From NCBI RefSeq assembly GCF_011050415.1, contig NZ_DRFS01000033.1, forward strand, positions 25,855-89,854: DNA of 64,000 nucleotides, given 5' to 3'. The translations under genes and the position numbers were made by a program. Below are positions 9,001 through 17,500 of the stretch, piece after piece. Numbering within the stretch: position 1 is the first letter of the stretch; every line of letters begins with the position of its first letter. The notes below the pieces were generated by a model, which did not search any database, had not been told where the DNA came from, and saw only the letters and a program-made list of their open reading frames with translations. The DNA is from Halomonas sp. (GTDB lineage: Bacteria > Pseudomonadota > Gammaproteobacteria > Pseudomonadales > Halomonadaceae).

Positions 9001-9434
9001 ATCAAACGCTGCCGCGCGTCAGCGTTTTCAAGCATGTGCTCGTGAATACGCTCAGTCCACTGCACCGAGGAGTAGGCCATTGCGATGGGTGTGCATGTCG
9101 AGTAGGTAAGGTGCGGTTCACCATTGAACGTCGCACCTTCCACGCGATACTCGTCGATCCGCTGTTCGCCCTCTTCGTCTACCCATACATATAGCCAGCC
9201 ATCGCGCAGTTGTCTTAGCGTATAGCTGCGGGTTTCAATGGAAGGGTAACCAGGCCCTTGCCACTGCTCTGCCATTGGGTGAGGGGCCGGCGCACCCGCC
9301 TGATCAGGCGCTTCATCAATGGCATAGCGCACGGGGAACAGCGTGACATCCAGCAGCAAAGGACAAACACCACCAATCGGCGTTTCATCAAAGGCGGCAT
9401 CGCGTGCCTGGGACTGAGTATCCGGATTATCCAT
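6078..9434 (-). CDS. T6SS effector, VasX / BTH_I2691 family (MIX-type, probable pore-forming toxin)
   Basis: 1118 residues. The N-terminal 180 residues match the VasX N-terminal region: CPLLLDVTLFPVRYA, then YTLRQLRDGWLYVW, which fits the MIX-effector pattern R-x-G-x-x-Y. The middle is charged and helical. A hydrophobic cluster lies at roughly residues 715-935 (for example GGLPLLVAALNLLNV, AFAAIGAG, WILAPWASWALLALSVGYL), consistent with insertion into a target membrane. The last 150 residues are beta-rich and are the part duplicated as orphan tails downstream. Gene order vgrG, DUF4123 adaptor, effector, membrane immunity is the standard module for VgrG-loaded cargo. By family it should be injected into the target periplasm/inner membrane and dissipate membrane potential. 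That activity is inferred, not visible. Confidence 0.88.
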   Translation of the reverse strand: MDNPDTQSQARDAAFDETPIGGVCPLLLDVTLFPVRYAIDEAPDQAGAPAPHPMAEQWQGPGYPSIETRSYTLRQLRDGWLYVWVDEEGEQRIDEYRVEGATFNGEPHLTYSTCTPIAMAYSSVQWTERIHEHMLENADARQRLMRPVDLMAAMSGTGDGASLSAHVGPLTQLAEHVADITPDGAVDGFTSTTVSTVEREESAEASEGSDEEGIYQLLAVKPEITQDSVLAEVEKHDEAVFVALDDDLGIVNDLTMALLGRQLELEAFLDEHGHRLETALVTQSLCGPDDNDIPKDVRDDPEKLRQARQLIQQRLEAKQAQDLSTAVNRGSPFGRSGSALQRQHEERLSSIDAELEAFGIEPPDSDDFEAWRNKSLWRSDVRYQEAVAYINTHQPQLERLQRHVQASLDDTLVWLDRLPADGEGVCYDPCDTDQSHCLMEFASLVGQAIGASEAGREWLTKTFCERDTLIGTSLFNFTPALGTAFDAIAHEWSEGTVPDEDAGISISHATDVGNAAGNAKGVLDLESVQQSAIYQRLARPFKDSFEVMQAVVAGAGRSAWESLAYQALPAAGAGAQVGAQAVVRGITSAMLAAFIHPDNVAANARLVRTEDFEARHRRWRNNIIRRENRLKGQQAALARPATRQARASQLRDISAQQKALNELGTNEPKRIIAYQGADATGGPTETLGFDELREQHRLRAEQAAGGVAAARQRMTRWMDSRGIGGLPLLVAALNLLNVTDSIRTAQQEGVSQADMEKIASQASYATAAIMSLWVMPYWQRHANQTATLRGSIMSITRAGVTTWQAAGQAGVARIAAKLASRVAGMSAFAAIGAGVETWQIAQQFEKASSNDEQKALLAKGLTTAGMTIVGGTQLLGAVAGRWVAFGWILAPWASWALLALSVGYLISSMLADYYRRDGVRLWLYQSTWGNANKWSDSDEENTAELRALNEALFAPALKLTPVVKTEFDMSKTMSSYSPGRQVITLQGYWVQLALPATLAGEGVSVSEQVSGGFWAPAASFQERPLQGEERELPGASQYQADEPLRVWQAWLPAERLAEGEPFLMEVAYDEAIYSDTNGGLSFTFFKPEPSEGKRDVEVSERFRGTDNSVKVPLTVPAV

Positions 9435-9485
9435 AAGAGTTCTCGTCTTTTAATAGTGACGCTTGGGCGATGTCATTTGGCTTAG

Positions 9486-10385
9486 TCATTTGGCATCGTC
9501 ATCTGGAATAGCCTCTTGAGTTCGACTCCAAGCATCTAACGCATAAAGTTGCTCTTGCCTTGAAAGCGTTTTTTTCTCGGTCGTTTGCACCACCCAACGG
9601 GCATATAAACCGTCGCTAGCGGCCATAAAGTGCTCGCCCCAGCGCAGGCTCAGGCTAGCCCAAATAGCGAGCTGGCGTTCCGTGCTGGCTCCCCACGCAA
9701 TGGCCTCGTTTAAGCGTTCTTCCAGCCATATACCGCGCCCCTCAACAGGAAGCTGTTGCCATGCCTCGGACATATGCTCTCTGAAGTAATCCGTAAGGCG
9801 CTCCTTGAGCTGCCAGCGGTCTACTGCATCAAGGGCTCTCAACTGCGCGCTTCCCATCGGCGGAAAAGAAGTTGCCGGTTCCGGTGTTGTTGATGCTTGG
9901 CTGAGATGAGAGCGAAACATTTGCCACGCCAGCGGCCTAGGTTCTACCCAGTTTGGCGCCCACTCCGCCACCCACCACGTGTCGATGGGCCCCATAATGT
10001 CTGCCGGTAGAGCACTTTCGTAGCTGGCCAGCCAATGCCTTGTGACCAGTGGGTCAGCAAAGCGCAATAGCTGTTCGTGCCCCCCTTGCCCTTGGAATGT
10101 CACCAACTGACCAAGGTGCCTACCCAACTCCCCCGTGCTTGCTTGGCTGCTCAGCAACGAAAGCGAACGATACAATTCCTCGTCGCCAGCATGGGCTTCA
10201 TCCGCTAGAAGGCTGCTTTTAAGACGTACCAGTATCGGCCCCTGCTCGGCTAACGATGACCAGCGAGTCATCAGGTACAGGGGCTCGATATCTTCAATGT
10301 CATCGCGGCTATACAAGCGTTTGAAGGCATTGGGGTAACGTACGCCATCCACCAATGCATGTGTCATTGCTTGCGGTCGTTCCAT
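9486..10385 (-). CDS. DUF4123 domain protein (T6SS effector adaptor, Tap/TEC type)
   Basis: 299 residues from an ATG that directly abuts the vgrG stop. The N-terminal half has the DUF4123 layout: ALVDGVRYPN, then EPLYL, GPILVRL, GELGRHLGQLV and LLRFADPLVTRHWL. The C-terminal part is helical and charged. DUF4123 proteins act in the cytosol to hand a specific effector to the tip of its cognate VgrG. Its position between vgrG and the VasX-like effector indicates it loads that effector. No signal peptide or membrane segment. Confidence 0.88.
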   Translation of the reverse strand: MERPQAMTHALVDGVRYPNAFKRLYSRDDIEDIEPLYLMTRWSSLAEQGPILVRLKSSLLADEAHAGDEELYRSLSLLSSQASTGELGRHLGQLVTFQGQGGHEQLLRFADPLVTRHWLASYESALPADIMGPIDTWWVAEWAPNWVEPRPLAWQMFRSHLSQASTTPEPATSFPPMGSAQLRALDAVDRWQLKERLTDYFREHMSEAWQQLPVEGRGIWLEERLNEAIAWGASTERQLAIWASLSLRWGEHFMAASDGLYARWVVQTTEKKTLSRQEQLYALDAWSRTQEAIPDDDAK

Positions 10386-12422
10386 CTAGCTATTTCCCTG
10401 ACTCAAATCTTCACAAATCTCACAGCGGGCCGGTGCTTTGAGCAGGGTTTTAAGCTGAGCTGGGCGGTTAATGGGCGCCACCGATTGGTGGCTCTCGGCT
10501 TCCGCTTCCACCGGCAACTGCGGCCCTTGTGCCGCCTGCCCACTCCCCGAACCAGGGCTACCACCAGAGTTGATTTTGACCTGCGGGCCAACAATGGTGA
10601 CGCCGCCGGGGTCAATTTTGAGGAAGCTGCCGCCTGCTTTTAGGGTGATTTCCGCACCGGCTTCAATCACCACTTTCATGCCCGCTTTGTGATGAATCTC
10701 CTGCCCGGCTTCCAGCAGTTGGGCTTGGCCGATTTTTTCATGACGGGTGCCGTCGATCATCAGGTGGTCGTCGCCGTCTACCTGGGTATGGCGGTTGTTA
10801 TGCACCGTGTGGTGATCGTTGTTGTCGATCTCGCTGATGCGGTCGTTGTGTACCTTGAGGTGGCTATCGCGCTGGATCTCTTCGGTGCGGTCATTAAGCG
10901 TGAGCAGCTCTAAATCTTTCTGGGCGTGGAGCCAGATTTGCTCTTCGCCCGCTTCGTCTTCAAAGCGCAGTTCGTTAAAGCCTTCGGCTTTATGGCTTTG
11001 TGTACGGATGACGGTGCGGGTTTTATGCTCCGGCAAGGGGTAAGGGGCGGTATTGACAGCGTGATAGGTCCGGCCAGTGATCAAGGGCTGATCCGGGTCG
11101 CCCTCTAAAAACGAAACAATTATTTCATGGCCGATACGTGGGATAGCGATACTGCCGTAACCGCCGCCTGCCCAACCTTGGGCGACCCGTACCCAGCAGC
11201 TTGCCGTGTCGTTGGGCTCAGCGTAGCGATCCCAGGGGAACTGGACTTTAACTCGACCGTGTTCGTCGCAGTGAATTTCTTCGCCTTCGGGGCCCACCAC
11301 AAAGGCCACTTGGGGGCCATCAACCAGGGGTTTTGGGTTGGGCGTTGCACGCCAGGGGGCATCGCCGGGGATGAGGGTGACTTGGTTGTGATAGCGGGTC
11401 ATACCGCTACCATCGTTCTGCGTCATCCCGTCTTCTTCCAGCGCCTGGGGCTGTTCACCGTGGTGAAGAACGCTAATGGCCTGCCAATCGCGATTGAGGC
11501 TGTCGGTATCGTGATCGCTCAGGGTAAAGCGCAGGCCGGGGGCCAGCTCAGGCAGGTCGCTTTCCGCTTGGGCGGTAATAACCTCGCGGCGCAGCTGCTC
11601 TAAACGAATACGGGTAAAAGGCTCGCCAGAAGCATCCTGCTTATAACGGCCAGGGTAGTCGTAGTGTTCGTAGTCCGTATTTTGACCATGGGCTTCAACA
11701 TCACGGCCCAGGTGTTCATGTAGCTGTGCATAAGCAGGATTTTTAAAGCTGTAATCTTTGAGCGTGGCGGAAGCGGCCGCGACGCGGGCCTTATGGCTTA
11801 GCTTGCGCACATGGCGCATTGGAGCGGTGCCACCGGCGCGGCTGTTGTAGGGGCGTTCGCCGAGATTGGTAAGCACCTGAGGGTCATCGGCGAAGACCAG
11901 CCGGTGGCTGCTCTCGTCAAATTCATGGAAGTAGAACAGGCCTTCTTCGGCGGCTAACCGCTCAATAAAGGCAAGATCTGTCTCGCGGTATTGCACGCAG
12001 TACTCGCGCTCGGCGAGTTCGCGGTTAACCGCAAAGCTCACATCGGTAATACCCCGTTCGTCGCACAGGGTATTAATGATCGTGAGCGGGTCGACCTTTT
12101 GAAAAATTCGCGAATTCTGGCGCAGCGAAAGCCGCCATAACGCCGGGCGCAATACTAGGGAGTAAAAGGTGCGGCGGTGGCCACGGTCGCCCTGGCCGAA
12201 TTCAGCAATAATGCCATGGACCCGCCGCAGCGGTTCACCGTCCTGCCAAATGGTCAAGGTGGCTTCACGATCCAGAAGCTCGGCAGCATCAAGGCTGCCG
12301 TCTTTACTGGCCAGGTTGAGCGCCAGCTCAAAGGGCTGGGAAAGGGCTTCGCGGTGGGTAAAATCGATCACCGCGATCTCGTCAACGCCGGGTAGCGTTA
12401 GGGTGAATTGCAAACCGGTCAT
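10386..12422 (-). CDS. vgrG: Type VI secretion tip protein VgrG (TssI)
   Basis: 678 residues. The N-terminal part resembles phage gp27 (LTLPGVDEIAVIDFTHREALSQ, then ERLAAEEGLFYFHEF). The centre contains the gp5-like OB segment with WVRVAQGWAGGGYGS and PRIGHEIIVSFLEGDPDQP. A needle-like repeat part follows (DRTEEIQRDSHLKVHNDR, then HHTVHNNRHTQVDG) and a glycine/serine-rich linker. A short cysteine-containing end, ARCEICEDLSQ, closes the protein. There is no extra enzymatic domain, so cargo is loaded through the adaptor (9486-10385) or the PAAR protein (12960-13853). As a trimer it forms the spike on the Hcp tube. Confidence 0.96.
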   Translation of the reverse strand: MTGLQFTLTLPGVDEIAVIDFTHREALSQPFELALNLASKDGSLDAAELLDREATLTIWQDGEPLRRVHGIIAEFGQGDRGHRRTFYSLVLRPALWRLSLRQNSRIFQKVDPLTIINTLCDERGITDVSFAVNRELAEREYCVQYRETDLAFIERLAAEEGLFYFHEFDESSHRLVFADDPQVLTNLGERPYNSRAGGTAPMRHVRKLSHKARVAAASATLKDYSFKNPAYAQLHEHLGRDVEAHGQNTDYEHYDYPGRYKQDASGEPFTRIRLEQLRREVITAQAESDLPELAPGLRFTLSDHDTDSLNRDWQAISVLHHGEQPQALEEDGMTQNDGSGMTRYHNQVTLIPGDAPWRATPNPKPLVDGPQVAFVVGPEGEEIHCDEHGRVKVQFPWDRYAEPNDTASCWVRVAQGWAGGGYGSIAIPRIGHEIIVSFLEGDPDQPLITGRTYHAVNTAPYPLPEHKTRTVIRTQSHKAEGFNELRFEDEAGEEQIWLHAQKDLELLTLNDRTEEIQRDSHLKVHNDRISEIDNNDHHTVHNNRHTQVDGDDHLMIDGTRHEKIGQAQLLEAGQEIHHKAGMKVVIEAGAEITLKAGGSFLKIDPGGVTIVGPQVKINSGGSPGSGSGQAAQGPQLPVEAEAESHQSVAPINRPAQLKTLLKAPARCEICEDLSQGNS

Positions 12423-12426
12423 GACA

Positions 12427-12966
12427 TCATCCTCTGATTTGATTATTTAAGCAGGAGCGAGCGTTCTTATTAAAAGAAAGCGGTTCACCATCAAAGGAGG
12501 CTCTTTCAAGCCTGTAAAACCAGCCGTCTAAAAACATCCAGAGCTCATCTTCCACCACTTCAAACATGTAAGGAGACTCATTGGATTCTTTGCTATACAC
12601 ATTTAGCGTTCTGATATTGTCTCTTTCATGACCATAACCGTAGAAACTCCCAAACCTTTCAGCTGAGCTAGGGACATTACCCTCACCACTTGAGACTGGG
12701 TGGTCTTCAATTTCATAAACAGGATTTTCATAAATCGTTCCATCCCAAAATGAAAACTCATTTTCTTTTACTACCACTAATGTATCGAGCTTCTTTAAAG
12801 CTTCGTCGCTACTCGTTAGGCCACCGCGGTAACGTTCAACATTAGTTACTAAATAGTCACCATAAAGAGCCTCAAGCGTTGCTTCTTTTGCTACCTCATC
12901 AGCATAAATACTTGATAAGGGAATAAGCACAAAAAAAGATATAATGGCCTTTAATATATTCACCAT
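12427..12966 (-). CDS. Exported protein, likely immunity protein of the PAAR-lysozyme effector
   Basis: 179 residues from ATG 12966, chosen because MVNILKAIISFFVLIPLSSI followed by YADEV is a clean signal peptide; a frame extension to 12999 would place 11 residues before it. The ATG overlaps the effector's stop, so the two are translationally coupled. The mature protein is acidic, with many aromatic residues, and I recognise no family. A periplasmic protein encoded right behind a cell-wall-degrading T6SS effector is expected to be its immunity protein, binding the lysozyme domain in the periplasm. It ends five bases before vgrG begins. Lower GC than the flanking tss genes suggests it arrived with the effector. 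Confidence 0.65.
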   Translation of the reverse strand: MVNILKAIISFFVLIPLSSIYADEVAKEATLEALYGDYLVTNVERYRGGLTSSDEALKKLDTLVVVKENEFSFWDGTIYENPVYEIEDHPVSSGEGNVPSSAERFGSFYGYGHERDNIRTLNVYSKESNESPYMFEVVEDELWMFLDGWFYRLERASFDGEPLSFNKNARSCLNNQIRG

Positions 12967-13853
12967 CTTTCGTATACCCCCTTTGAAAACATTTCCCACT
13001 CTGCTGAGCGTCGATTTATTAGACCTTGGTTCACTCGGCCTTGGGATTTATTCCATGCCTTCCATGCGTCCTCCAGGGAGGAGTATGGTGTCTCAGCCTG
13101 GGGATCATTTATCAGCTTAACTGCTGAAGATGAGCTAAAGCCGCCAACACCGATGTTATAAGCGAGCATAACAGCAGCGTCTAATTGATGAGGTTCAAGG
13201 GGGACATTAATAGCTCGATTTACTGTATTTACGAACGGGACTAAATCATCCTCAAAAACTTGATCAGCTTGCTCTTCCGTAATTCCATTTTGGTAGATAG
13301 GCCATTCTTGTTGTGCAATAAGGTGTCCATAGCCAATCGTTGCTCCAGGCACCCACTGGGTTATTTCTTGACCTGTTTGATCGTCATAAGGCATCAAGCG
13401 AAGCTGTTCAACATCTTTAAGCCACCCTTTGCCCGCTTCACTCAAAGCCGACGAGCTAGCCGGTATAGAGGCCTCTCTGTTAACCGACTCAGATACAGTA
13501 GAGCTTGCGGTAGACGCCATAGAAGCAGCAAATGCCATTGCAGAAACGCCGCCAGTCCCAACTATGTCGCCACCCTCCCCTGACCCAGAGCCAATCACTA
13601 CGCCGCCGCAATCGACTGCGTGGCCTGTCAATGCAGCGGGCTTGCCGTCGATCAGAATAGTGCCTGACCCTTGGGCGATGGCCCTTGGGTGCTTGGGGTG
13701 CTTTGGTTTGTCGTGGGGCTCTAAGGGGTCACCCACGCGGGCAACCGGCTTGCCGTCCATCATCACTGTGCCGCTGCCTGCGATAACCGGTGTCGGTGGA
13801 AAACCGTCGTGATCAGTGCCGATATCGCCCACTAATACAAATTTCTGGCCCAT
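12960..13853 (-). CDS. PAAR-domain effector with C-terminal lysozyme (GH24-like) domain
   Basis: 297 residues. Residues 1-95 are a PAAR spike tip: VGDIGTDHDGFPPTPVIAGS, with His and Cys residues (HDKPKHPKHPRA, GHAVDCGG) positioned to bind metal. A small Ala/Ser-rich linker (about 100-135) follows. Residues 138-297 resemble phage-type lysozyme: EQLRLMPYDDQTG, then PGATIGYGHLI, with the expected Glu ... Asp ... Thr triad, and the later LDAAVMLAYNIGVGGF and NQGLINRRSAEWEMF. Such a protein would cap VgrG and cleave the glycan of peptidoglycan in the target periplasm. The gene lies upstream of its probable immunity gene and vgrG. Confidence 0.9.
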   Translation of the reverse strand: MGQKFVLVGDIGTDHDGFPPTPVIAGSGTVMMDGKPVARVGDPLEPHDKPKHPKHPRAIAQGSGTILIDGKPAALTGHAVDCGGVVIGSGSGEGGDIVGTGGVSAMAFAASMASTASSTVSESVNREASIPASSSALSEAGKGWLKDVEQLRLMPYDDQTGQEITQWVPGATIGYGHLIAQQEWPIYQNGITEEQADQVFEDDLVPFVNTVNRAINVPLEPHQLDAAVMLAYNIGVGGFSSSSAVKLINDPQAETPYSSLEDAWKAWNKSQGRVNQGLINRRSAEWEMFSKGVYERW

Positions 13854-13914
13854 TGCAGATACTCCTTATTCTGATCCCGCTTATTCAGATAACTCACGCA
13901 GCTGCTCAAACCGA

Positions 13915-14505
13915 TCACTCATCCCACTTGGCGGGCGCTTCGTAGCTGGCAACCTCAAAAGCGTCGACGTATTGACGGGTAAAGCCTGCGGCTTCGAGAC
14001 TGTCGATGGCCGAGTGGCAGGCCAGTGGCAGGCGTGTTTGCAGCGGTACGCCGCTTAAGCTGCGTCGAACGGCCCTCAGTAGCCGCGTGCCATGCCCGCT
14101 GCCTTTCCACTCTTGGCTGATGTAGAAAAAGCGCAGTTGCCAGGCGGCCTCATCATCTGGCCGACAGGCAAGCACCATGCCGAGCGGCGGCCCTTCGCCA
14201 TGGCGCAAAGAGAGTAGCTTTCCCTGCCAGTGCTGAACCTGACCCTCCTCTCGCTGCAGCCATAGGCCACGATGCACAGTGAACTCCAGCGCCCGGCGCA
14301 GGGTGTCTAGAACGCTTTTATCGCGCAGCACCCAAGGGGAGCGCCCCTTGGCATCGGCTTGGTATACCGCTTTAATAAAACTGTCGATGTCTTCACTACA
14401 CGCCTCTTCCAAGGGGCGCGCACGGCTCACTTGTCGTTTATGGCGCCTAATTGGCCGAGGCTCACCAGAGGAAAATAGCCGTTTAAGTTTGGTCAGCATC
14501 ACCAC
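13915..14505 (-). CDS. GNAT-like acetyltransferase domain protein at the end of the tss operon
   Basis: About 195 residues; the ATG at 14505 lies inside the 3' end of tssM (overlap of 23 bases), with an alternative ATG at 14499. A basic N-terminal arm (RRHKRQVSRARP) precedes a domain with a GNAT-like core: GPPLGMVLACR, then LRFFYISQEWKGSGHGTRLL, which fits the acetyl-CoA-binding motif (Q/R-x-x-G-x-G/A), and a C-terminal LEAAGFTRQYVDAFEV. It occupies the place held by vasL/vasM in V. cholerae. What it acetylates, or whether it is active, cannot be told. No T6SS role is established to my knowledge. Confidence 0.65.
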   Translation of the reverse strand: MVMLTKLKRLFSSGEPRPIRRHKRQVSRARPLEEACSEDIDSFIKAVYQADAKGRSPWVLRDKSVLDTLRRALEFTVHRGLWLQREEGQVQHWQGKLLSLRHGEGPPLGMVLACRPDDEAAWQLRFFYISQEWKGSGHGTRLLRAVRRSLSGVPLQTRLPLACHSAIDSLEAAGFTRQYVDAFEVASYEAPAKWDE

Positions 14506-17500
14506 CTCGCTCAGCGTAAAGCGCTGATGGCAATTGGAAGCCTGCGGCTAGCGGGCGCGTAAAGGGGTTGGGCGCGCCGTTAGCAAACAGGCGATAGCGC
14601 ATCGTGCCGCCATCAACGTTAAAACGCAGCTCTAACTCCCGTTCGCTCACACTAGTGATCTCGGCTTGTTCCAATAGCCGGAACCAAGCCCAGGCGCCAT
14701 CTTGTGCCACGCTACGCGGGGAGCGATTCACTTCACTGGGCACCATGGTGATACGGCTTTCGGTACCACCGCGCAGGGCGTTAGGCCAAATCATTGAGAC
14801 GCGCTGGCTGGCACTGTGGGCATATTCGATCAACTGCCCATCGACGCTGATCACACTGCGCCGTTTGTCGGGGCTTAGGCTCACCGGTTCCAGAGCAAAC
14901 TCTACGTCCAGCGCGCCGTCGCGGCTAAAGTAGGCACGGCGGATCTGCTCGGCCTGCTGAATCGACCGGTGAAGGCTATCGCGCAGCAAAGAGTTTCCCT
15001 GGGCATCTACCAGATACTCAGGCGCACCTTCAATAAAGGGCTTCAAGCTGTCTTCGTAAAAGGTATCCAGGGTTCCACTGGGGGCGAAGAAGTCTTCGAA
15101 ATCGCTGAGTGCCACTTCCTGGCTAGCATTAGGCGCTAAGGGGTAACGACCAGCCAAACGCTCTTGGTAAGGGGCGACTACGTCGTCAAGCCATTGGTGC
15201 TCTAAGTGGCGTGTAGCACTCACCATCATGAGCTGCCAGCTTTGATCAGCTAACTCATGCAACATATTACCTACCGGCTGAGGCGTGTTGTCAGCGATAC
15301 GCTGCAGGTTAAGAATGGGGTCGTTACCCCGTAGCGAGAGCCGGTCACGCACATTCATAAAGGCGGCTCGCTCGGCATTACTGGACTCTTCGATCTCCAT
15401 TAAATAGTCGCGTAACGCAGTTACCGCAGCCTTAATTTCTGCCAGTGAAGATGGGTTGTCATTACGCTCATGGCTTAATTGGTTGATAGGCGTAAAAGGT
15501 TGCTCAATCGCTAACGCCAACTGATAACGCTGGGACTGGCGTAACGCTTCACGGGCCTGATCGTCATCCTCGGGTAGTTCAGGATAAAGGCTGGTATTGC
15601 GCTCAACCGCTGCCAGTAAGCGATCCAACGGGCGCTGCGAGCCCACCAAAGCATCCGCAACGACGATAGCCTGACGAATATCCGGTAGAGGTACCAAGTG
15701 CGTATTGCTCAACGCGTCGCGCCAGCTAACATGGTAGTCGCTGACATAGTGCTCACGCAGTGCCGTTTGCAACTGCTGTTTATCCGCATCGCTAAAATTA
15801 ATGTTATCGCGCTGCCCAAGTACCCACACATCAATCAGGGCTAGTTCTGTTGCACGATTAAGCTCTTGCAAAAAGTAGTTCTCGAAGCCATCCCGAGTGA
15901 CCAAGTGCGGCAGGCGAACATGCTCGGGATCATCGTTGCGTGTCATGAACACAGTATCGAACATGGTGCCCACGCTGCGGCGCAGGTCTAAGGGGTCGCC
16001 CTGGCGGCTACCGGCGGCTTTTAAGGCGGCGTATACACGTTCATCAATCGGTTGGCGCGAAAGTTCTTCCTGAGCCGCTTCCAAGCTACCGCGCAACGGA
16101 GCCATTGCCTGGGCGGGCCGCTGCTGCCCTTGTGCAATATGACCCTCTAAATCGCTGTGCTCTAGGGCATAGTCCAAATGGGTTAAAAGCCGCTCCTGAA
16201 CCTCTCCCTGCTGGGGGAAATAGCCTTGCCAGCGCTGGGCCATAAAACGCTCTACCCGCTCGGGTTGGCGACCACTGGCATCGGACATCATGCGCAGTAC
16301 CCTCAGCAGTGCCAGTTTTGCATTGCTGCCCTCTTCTGCGCGATTCATATCATCCATAATGCCAATCATCAGCGCAGGCAAGAATTGATGTTCAAGCATA
16401 GCCAAATAAGCACGCTCTACCTGAGCACCAATAATATGCCCCTGGTATAACCCCATATCGGCCAGGTAGGGCGTATGGGTGCGGTAGCCATCAAAGGTTT
16501 CAAGCGCATAACGTAGCCTGTCCAAGGGCTCCAAAAATTCGTAACCGCTCGGATCATCGCTTTGGAAGTCATCAGGTTGAGTGGCTAAAAACGTTTCGGC
16601 CCGCTCTTCAACAGCGGCGAGTGACACGCTGTTTTTCTGATAGAAGTGAGCCCAGCCCCCCACCAGCCCGATACCCATAATCAAGCAAGCGGCGAGGCTG
16701 ATATTACGAGCACGACGCCGACGCTCTGTCACCCTGGCGTTATCACCGGCTAAGCCAGCCTCAGGGTAAATAACCTTATCGAACAGCTCTTCGGTAAAGT
16801 AGAGCGCACTGCGTGCCGCTCGGTGTGCGGGCTGAACGCTGTCATCCATACCGTATCGACGGGCAGCAGCATCCACAAAGGGGTCTTCAGGAACGCCCTG
16901 TTGATATACCGAGGTAAAGTAGGTGCCGCGCACCATGGCCGCGGTGGAGAAGCGGTCGCTGGATAGTGCCTCAGTCAGAAAGCCGAAAAGAACATCACGC
17001 AGACCTGCCAACTGACGTACAAAACGGAACACGGATTCGCGCTCTTCACGGTCACGACACTCCGACAACATGGTCGGCAAATGCTGATTTAGACGCGCCA
17101 GCATGGCGTCGTAATCAGTTTCAAACTCCGTTTCCCATTTACCCGGTGTTTCCATGGAGGCAGGGGAGAAGGTAAAGCCAAGTGGCGCTCGGCGGGCATC
17201 ACGCGAGTAGTGACGGAAGAAGTCATCAAAGCCGTGTAACAAGTCCATTTTACTGAACGTAACGTAAACGGGCAGCCGGGTGCCATGACGCTCCATTAAC
17301 TCGCGCAGCCTACTGCGCAGTAGTGCTGCATAGCCTTTACGCACTGCGACTTGAGCGTGGCTCAGTCGGGCAAGATCCAGCACCAGTACAACACCATCTA
17401 AAGGGCGTTGGGCACGGTTGCGCTCTAGCCAATCAACGAAGTGATCCCATAGCCTGCGCTGCAGCTCCTGAGGCTCTCCCCCTTCCATGGCCCCCTGGGT

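Noticed and set aside
11127..11603. Plus-strand open frame of 158 codons
   Set aside because: Antisense to vgrG; no domain and no ribosome site.
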